Shown here in pieces: positions 49,760 to 52,199 of a stretch of 52,199 bases of DNA. The notes beneath the pieces were generated by a model. It searched no databases. It saw only the letters and a program-made list of their open reading frames with translations, and was not told the origin of the DNA. The stretch spans positions 1-52,199 of the forward strand of contig CALCXK010000030.1 of NCBI GenBank assembly GCA_937905835.1, given 5' to 3'. Made by a program: the position numbers and the translations under genes. Every line of letters starts with the position of its first letter. Position 1 is the first letter of the stretch. The DNA comes from an uncultured Ilumatobacter sp. GTDB taxonomy: Bacteria; Actinomycetota; Acidimicrobiia; Acidimicrobiales; Ilumatobacteraceae.

Positions 49760-49846
49760 GGCGGAGGGAGAGGGATTCGAACCCTCGGAAGGTTGCCCTT
49801 CACACGCTTTCCAAGCGTGCCGATTCGGCCGCTCTCGCACCCCTCC
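49759..49846 (-). tRNA. tRNA-Ser(GGA)
   Basis: Acceptor GGAGGGG/TCCCTCC (one G-T pair), discriminator G at 49762 and encoded CCA at 49759-49761. The anticodon loop TTGGAAA gives GGA. A long class II variable arm is present. Its last base is also the first base of the tadA start codon. Confidence 0.95.
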
Positions 49847-49971
49847 AGGGTTGGTCGGGACCAGTGGAGGATGTTATCGGGCCGCCGCCCTGAACAAACC
49901 CGGAGCTGATCGATCGAGACCGTGTTGCTGCCGCCGTCTCGCGGCTACCATGATCACATCGGCCCCATAGG

Positions 49972-50099
49972 CGCCGAGTGAGGTGGTGACCGGGTCCTGT
50001 GCAATCGACACCCGTGAACCAGGTCAGGACCGGAAGGTAGCAGCCTTCATCGGCATCGTCGGTGTGCCGCAGACAGCCTGGTCACTACCTCAGTCGGCG
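49972..50099 (+). ncRNA. ffs: Signal recognition particle RNA (small bacterial type)
   Basis: The conserved apical motif is present as CAGGTCAGGACCGGAAGGTAG-like sequence around 50020-50040, with the GGAA tetraloop and AGCAG of helix 8. The ends CGCCGAGTGAGGTGGTGACC and GGTCACTACCTCAGTCGGCG pair over about 20 bp, giving a hairpin of about 128 nt. It binds Ffh for co-translational targeting. Its last ten bases overlap the 3' end of the minus-strand exonuclease gene. The exact ends are estimated from pairing. Confidence 0.9.
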
Positions 50100-50977
50100 A
50101 ATCGCGGGACGCCGCTTGCGAGCCGTCGTGCTGTGGCAGCGAGACCAGGAGCGCCGAGTTCGTCGGCCACTCGTTCGAATTCTGCCGTTGGTCCATTCCA
50201 CGCCCAGTCGTCGACGGTGCCAACCTCGACATTGAGGTCAATCGTGGCAATCTGGCGGAACAGCAACGCGTCGTCGAACTGAGCGTTGAGTGTTTGGGAA
50301 AGCTTCGCGGCGCCGCGGAGCCCCGGCACGTCCCATTGGCCTGGCGACTTTGGAATCTTCTCGAGATGGCCGTACTTGGCCAACACCAACGCAGCACTTT
50401 TAGCCCCCCACCCCGGCAGGCCAGGGAAACCGTCGGCTGTGTCGCCGACAAGGCCGAGATAGTCAGGGATGGAGGCGGGGGAAACGCCGAACTTCTCGAT
50501 GACGCCAGCCTCGTCGATGATCTCGCGTTTGCGGCGGTCGAACTGCACGACGCGTTCGCCGCTGACGCATTGGCCGAGATCCTTGTCGGCGGTGACGATC
50601 CAGACCTGATCGACCCGTTCGTCGGCATCTGCCACAGCAGCACCTGCACCGAGCGCGTCGTCGGCCTCGTGGGTGACCATTGGCCAGACTGTGAAGCCGG
50701 CGGCGACCAGGGCACGTTCGACGACCGGAATCTGCAAGGTGATTTCGGGGTCCATGCCCTCGCCGGTCTTGTATCCGGCGTAGAGGTCGTTACGGAAGCT
50801 TTCGATCGTGTGATCAGAGGCGACAGCGACGTGCGTGGCGCCATCTTCAATGAGGGCCAGTGTGGAGGCGACGACGCCTGCCGCTGCAGCAAAGGGGTGT
50901 CCGTTGCCGTGGCGCGACGCAGATCCGAAGTGCTGACGGAACAACTCGTAGGTGCCATCGACGAGGTGAACGCGCAT
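50090..50977 (-). CDS. 5'-3' exonuclease/flap nuclease family protein
   Basis: This 295-residue nuclease is related to the N-terminal domain of DNA polymerase I. The metal-binding acidic clusters are LVDGTYELFRQ at the N-terminus, ASDHTIESFRNDLYAGYK, HEADDALG, WIVTADKDLGQCV and the helix-hairpin-helix region GLVGDTADGFPGLPGWG with KSAALVLAKYG. It is a stand-alone protein with no polymerase or 3'-5' exonuclease domain. A role in Okazaki fragment or flap processing is likely. Its TGA stop lies within the SRP RNA 3' end on the other strand. Confidence 0.9.
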   Translation of the reverse strand: MRVHLVDGTYELFRQHFGSASRHGNGHPFAAAAGVVASTLALIEDGATHVAVASDHTIESFRNDLYAGYKTGEGMDPEITLQIPVVERALVAAGFTVWPMVTHEADDALGAGAAVADADERVDQVWIVTADKDLGQCVSGERVVQFDRRKREIIDEAGVIEKFGVSPASIPDYLGLVGDTADGFPGLPGWGAKSAALVLAKYGHLEKIPKSPGQWDVPGLRGAAKLSQTLNAQFDDALLFRQIATIDLNVEVGTVDDWAWNGPTAEFERVADELGAPGLAATARRLASGVPRFAD

Positions 50978-51219
50978 GACGACACGGTAGCGGTACGCCG
51001 CATGTCCGTTGATCTCTGTTGCAGCTACTGCTTAGGCACCAGCGACCGGCACTTACCAACTCCTGAAGATCACCTCGGCGATCCCGCCTCATCTGCGGCT
51101 GGGCAACCACCGAAGAACCTCGTCGTCCGGCAGTGGCCCAAGGCATTCGAGCGCTTACCGGCTATCTCGAGTGTGAAATCGACACCAGGGCCAAGGTTGC
51201 GCCCGCACTGTTGGACCCG

Positions 51220-51327
51220 ATGGTCGCCATGGGCACAGTCCTCGTGTTCGTCGGTGTCACCTTCGGCTTCGTCGCTTTGGTCTCGGCTAGGTATGGCGTC
51301 CTCGGTGGCGTCAAGGAAATCGGCTGA
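51220..51327 (+). CDS. Possible small membrane protein
   Basis: This 35-codon ORF encodes one hydrophobic segment, MVAMGTVLVFVGVTFGFVAL, followed by a short charged end VKEIG. An open frame from a GTG at 51133 would add 29 residues. No ribosome site is clear. It lies in the 363-bp gap between the exonuclease and prepilin peptidase genes, which otherwise shows nothing. It is convergent with the peptidase gene. Low confidence; hydrophobicity alone can arise by chance. Confidence 0.3.
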   Translation: MVAMGTVLVFVGVTFGFVALVSARYGVLGGVKEIG

Positions 51328-51341
51328 CCCGGCCGCCGGGA

Positions 51342-52055
51342 TCAGCGAGCAAGAACGAGGTCGAGGAAATGCTGTCCGATGAACACCGCAATGACGGTGC
51401 CGAATGCCAAGAAAGGCCCAAACGGCAGTGCCGTTTGCTTGCCCGCCTTGCCCCCGATGATCGCACCGATACCAACCACCGCACCAAGGATGAAGCCAAA
51501 GAAGATGCCGGGCACCACGATGCCCGGGTTGAGGTAGCCGAGATACATCCCGAGCAGCGGTGACAGCACGACATCGCCCCAACCCATGCCCTTCGGACTG
51601 CCGTAGTACAGGCTGCTGCCCCAGTAGATCCCACCGATCAGCGCCAGGGCGATGCCCGCCCCGAGCGCTGCCATCCAAATGCGTTCTGGCTCGCCATTGA
51701 CCAACGCCGCAAGGGCCAGTGCAATCGCACCCAGCCCTGTACCCCACAATGTGATTGGCCGAGGCAATGTTTGGGTGTTCAGATCGATCCAACTCTGCAC
51801 CACGAGCGTCGCTGCCAAGATGCAGAACGCCGGAAGCACGCCATCGTCGTGGAACTTCAGCGCGAAGATCACGAACAGCGAGGCGGTCGCCAATTCCAAG
51901 ACGAGCGGCTCGATGCGCAGGCCGCAGTTGCCGCATCGGCTCGGCGGCGCCACCGAGCCTCCCTGCGGCACACGTTCAGCAACAACGGTCAGGAGTGATC
52001 CGATCAGCAAGCCCATGAGGGCAGCCATTGGAACCAGTTCTCCGCGACTCATCAC
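51342..52055 (-). CDS. Prepilin peptidase (A24/PilD-like)
   Basis: This 237-residue integral membrane aspartic protease cleaves prepilin leader peptides. The catalytic aspartates are in SWIDLNTQTLP and in the GxGD motif GMGWGDVVLSP. Seven or eight hydrophobic segments are seen. The N-terminal cytoplasmic domain is very short: only one CxxC pair (CGNCG) is present where PilD normally has two, so a full N-methylation domain is lacking. No pilin genes are in the window. Confidence 0.87.
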   Translation of the reverse strand: MMSRGELVPMAALMGLLIGSLLTVVAERVPQGGSVAPPSRCGNCGLRIEPLVLELATASLFVIFALKFHDDGVLPAFCILAATLVVQSWIDLNTQTLPRPITLWGTGLGAIALALAALVNGEPERIWMAALGAGIALALIGGIYWGSSLYYGSPKGMGWGDVVLSPLLGMYLGYLNPGIVVPGIFFGFILGAVVGIGAIIGGKAGKQTALPFGPFLAFGTVIAVFIGQHFLDLVLAR

Positions 52056-52164
52056 AACCCCTCCACGCAGATCACGTCAAACAACCACCAGCGGCCCGCG
52101 ATGGCCCCAGCGGGAGAATAGCGAACCAGACCCGATGCTCAGGCGACCGTCAATTCAGACGCAT

Positions 52165-52199
52165 CCGACCTCCACCTCACCGACCTCCACCTCACCGAC
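52165..52199. repeat. 15-bp tandem repeat at the right edge
   Basis: The unit CCGACCTCCACCTCA occurs twice and begins a third time as the window ends. The 15-bp period keeps reading frame, so it could be inside a coding repeat or be a simple-sequence tract. Confidence 0.6.

Noticed and set aside
49760..49840. N-terminal extension of tadA through the tRNA-Ser(GGA) gene
   Set aside because: The extra residues are a translation of the tRNA and are absent from the TadA family.
1..52199. CRISPR arrays, insertion sequences, integrases and phage genes
   Set aside because: I looked for regularly spaced repeats and transposase or integrase motifs on both strands and saw none.

Overview
The window reads as chromosomal DNA of a high-GC actinobacterium. 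The best clues are a NamH-like UDP-MurNAc hydroxylase, two DUF2510 proteins, LysM/transglycosylase and L,D-transpeptidase wall enzymes, many GTG starts and a compact tRNA-Ser/tadA/SRP RNA block. The overall style resembles Acidimicrobiia (Ilumatobacter-like), but this is an inference from protein families; no marker gene here settles it.

Layout. Positions 1-528 hold no gene I can support. From 0.5 to 21.2 kb lie mostly housekeeping and envelope genes: polyprenyl diphosphate synthase and uppS, a PEP-mutase/isocitrate-lyase family enzyme, a zinc-ribbon membrane protein, gluQ-RS, an L,D-transpeptidase lipoprotein, a GH2 beta-galactosidase, a decayed RidA gene, DUF2510/SPFH/NfeD genes, namH with a DUF2510 partner, an ABC-2 type transporter pair, a TlpA-like lipoprotein, larB-larC and pheA. 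An SDR and a broken gene follow.

From 22.6 to 36.3 kb there is a coherent catabolic cluster. It holds a Sad-type aldehyde dehydrogenase, a TetR regulator, a GcvT-like protein with an FAD oxidoreductase and a SAM methyltransferase, a complete PotABCD-type ABC importer, two Rieske oxygenase alpha subunits and a glutamate-1-semialdehyde-aminomutase-like PLP enzyme. The importer, Rieske and PLP genes diverge from one control region carrying two overlapping palindromes. The likely job is uptake and oxidative N-dealkylation of a methylated amine or betaine; the substrate is unknown. The cluster lies between two frameshifted gene remnants, and a tRNA-Ser gene has its 3' end facing it.

From 36.9 to 52.2 kb come all four usual bacterial serine tRNA isoacceptors (UGA, GCU, CGA, GGA), tRNA-Arg(ACG), tadA and the SRP RNA. 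Among them are a lytic transglycosylase, an aminotransferase/omega-amidase pair, a GNAT protein, msrA, a small MT0933-like protein, a CaiB-type CoA transferase with an aminotransferase, an ABC exporter, a secreted peptidase, a 5'-3' exonuclease and a prepilin peptidase.

The least expected structure lies between genes. Three copies of a palindrome sit at gene 3' ends, in the same orientation relative to the gene they follow, with compensatory changes in the stem. Two other intergenic elements are a 25-bp repeat in two copies and a perfect 22-bp-arm hairpin. No integrase, transposase, CRISPR array or rRNA was seen.
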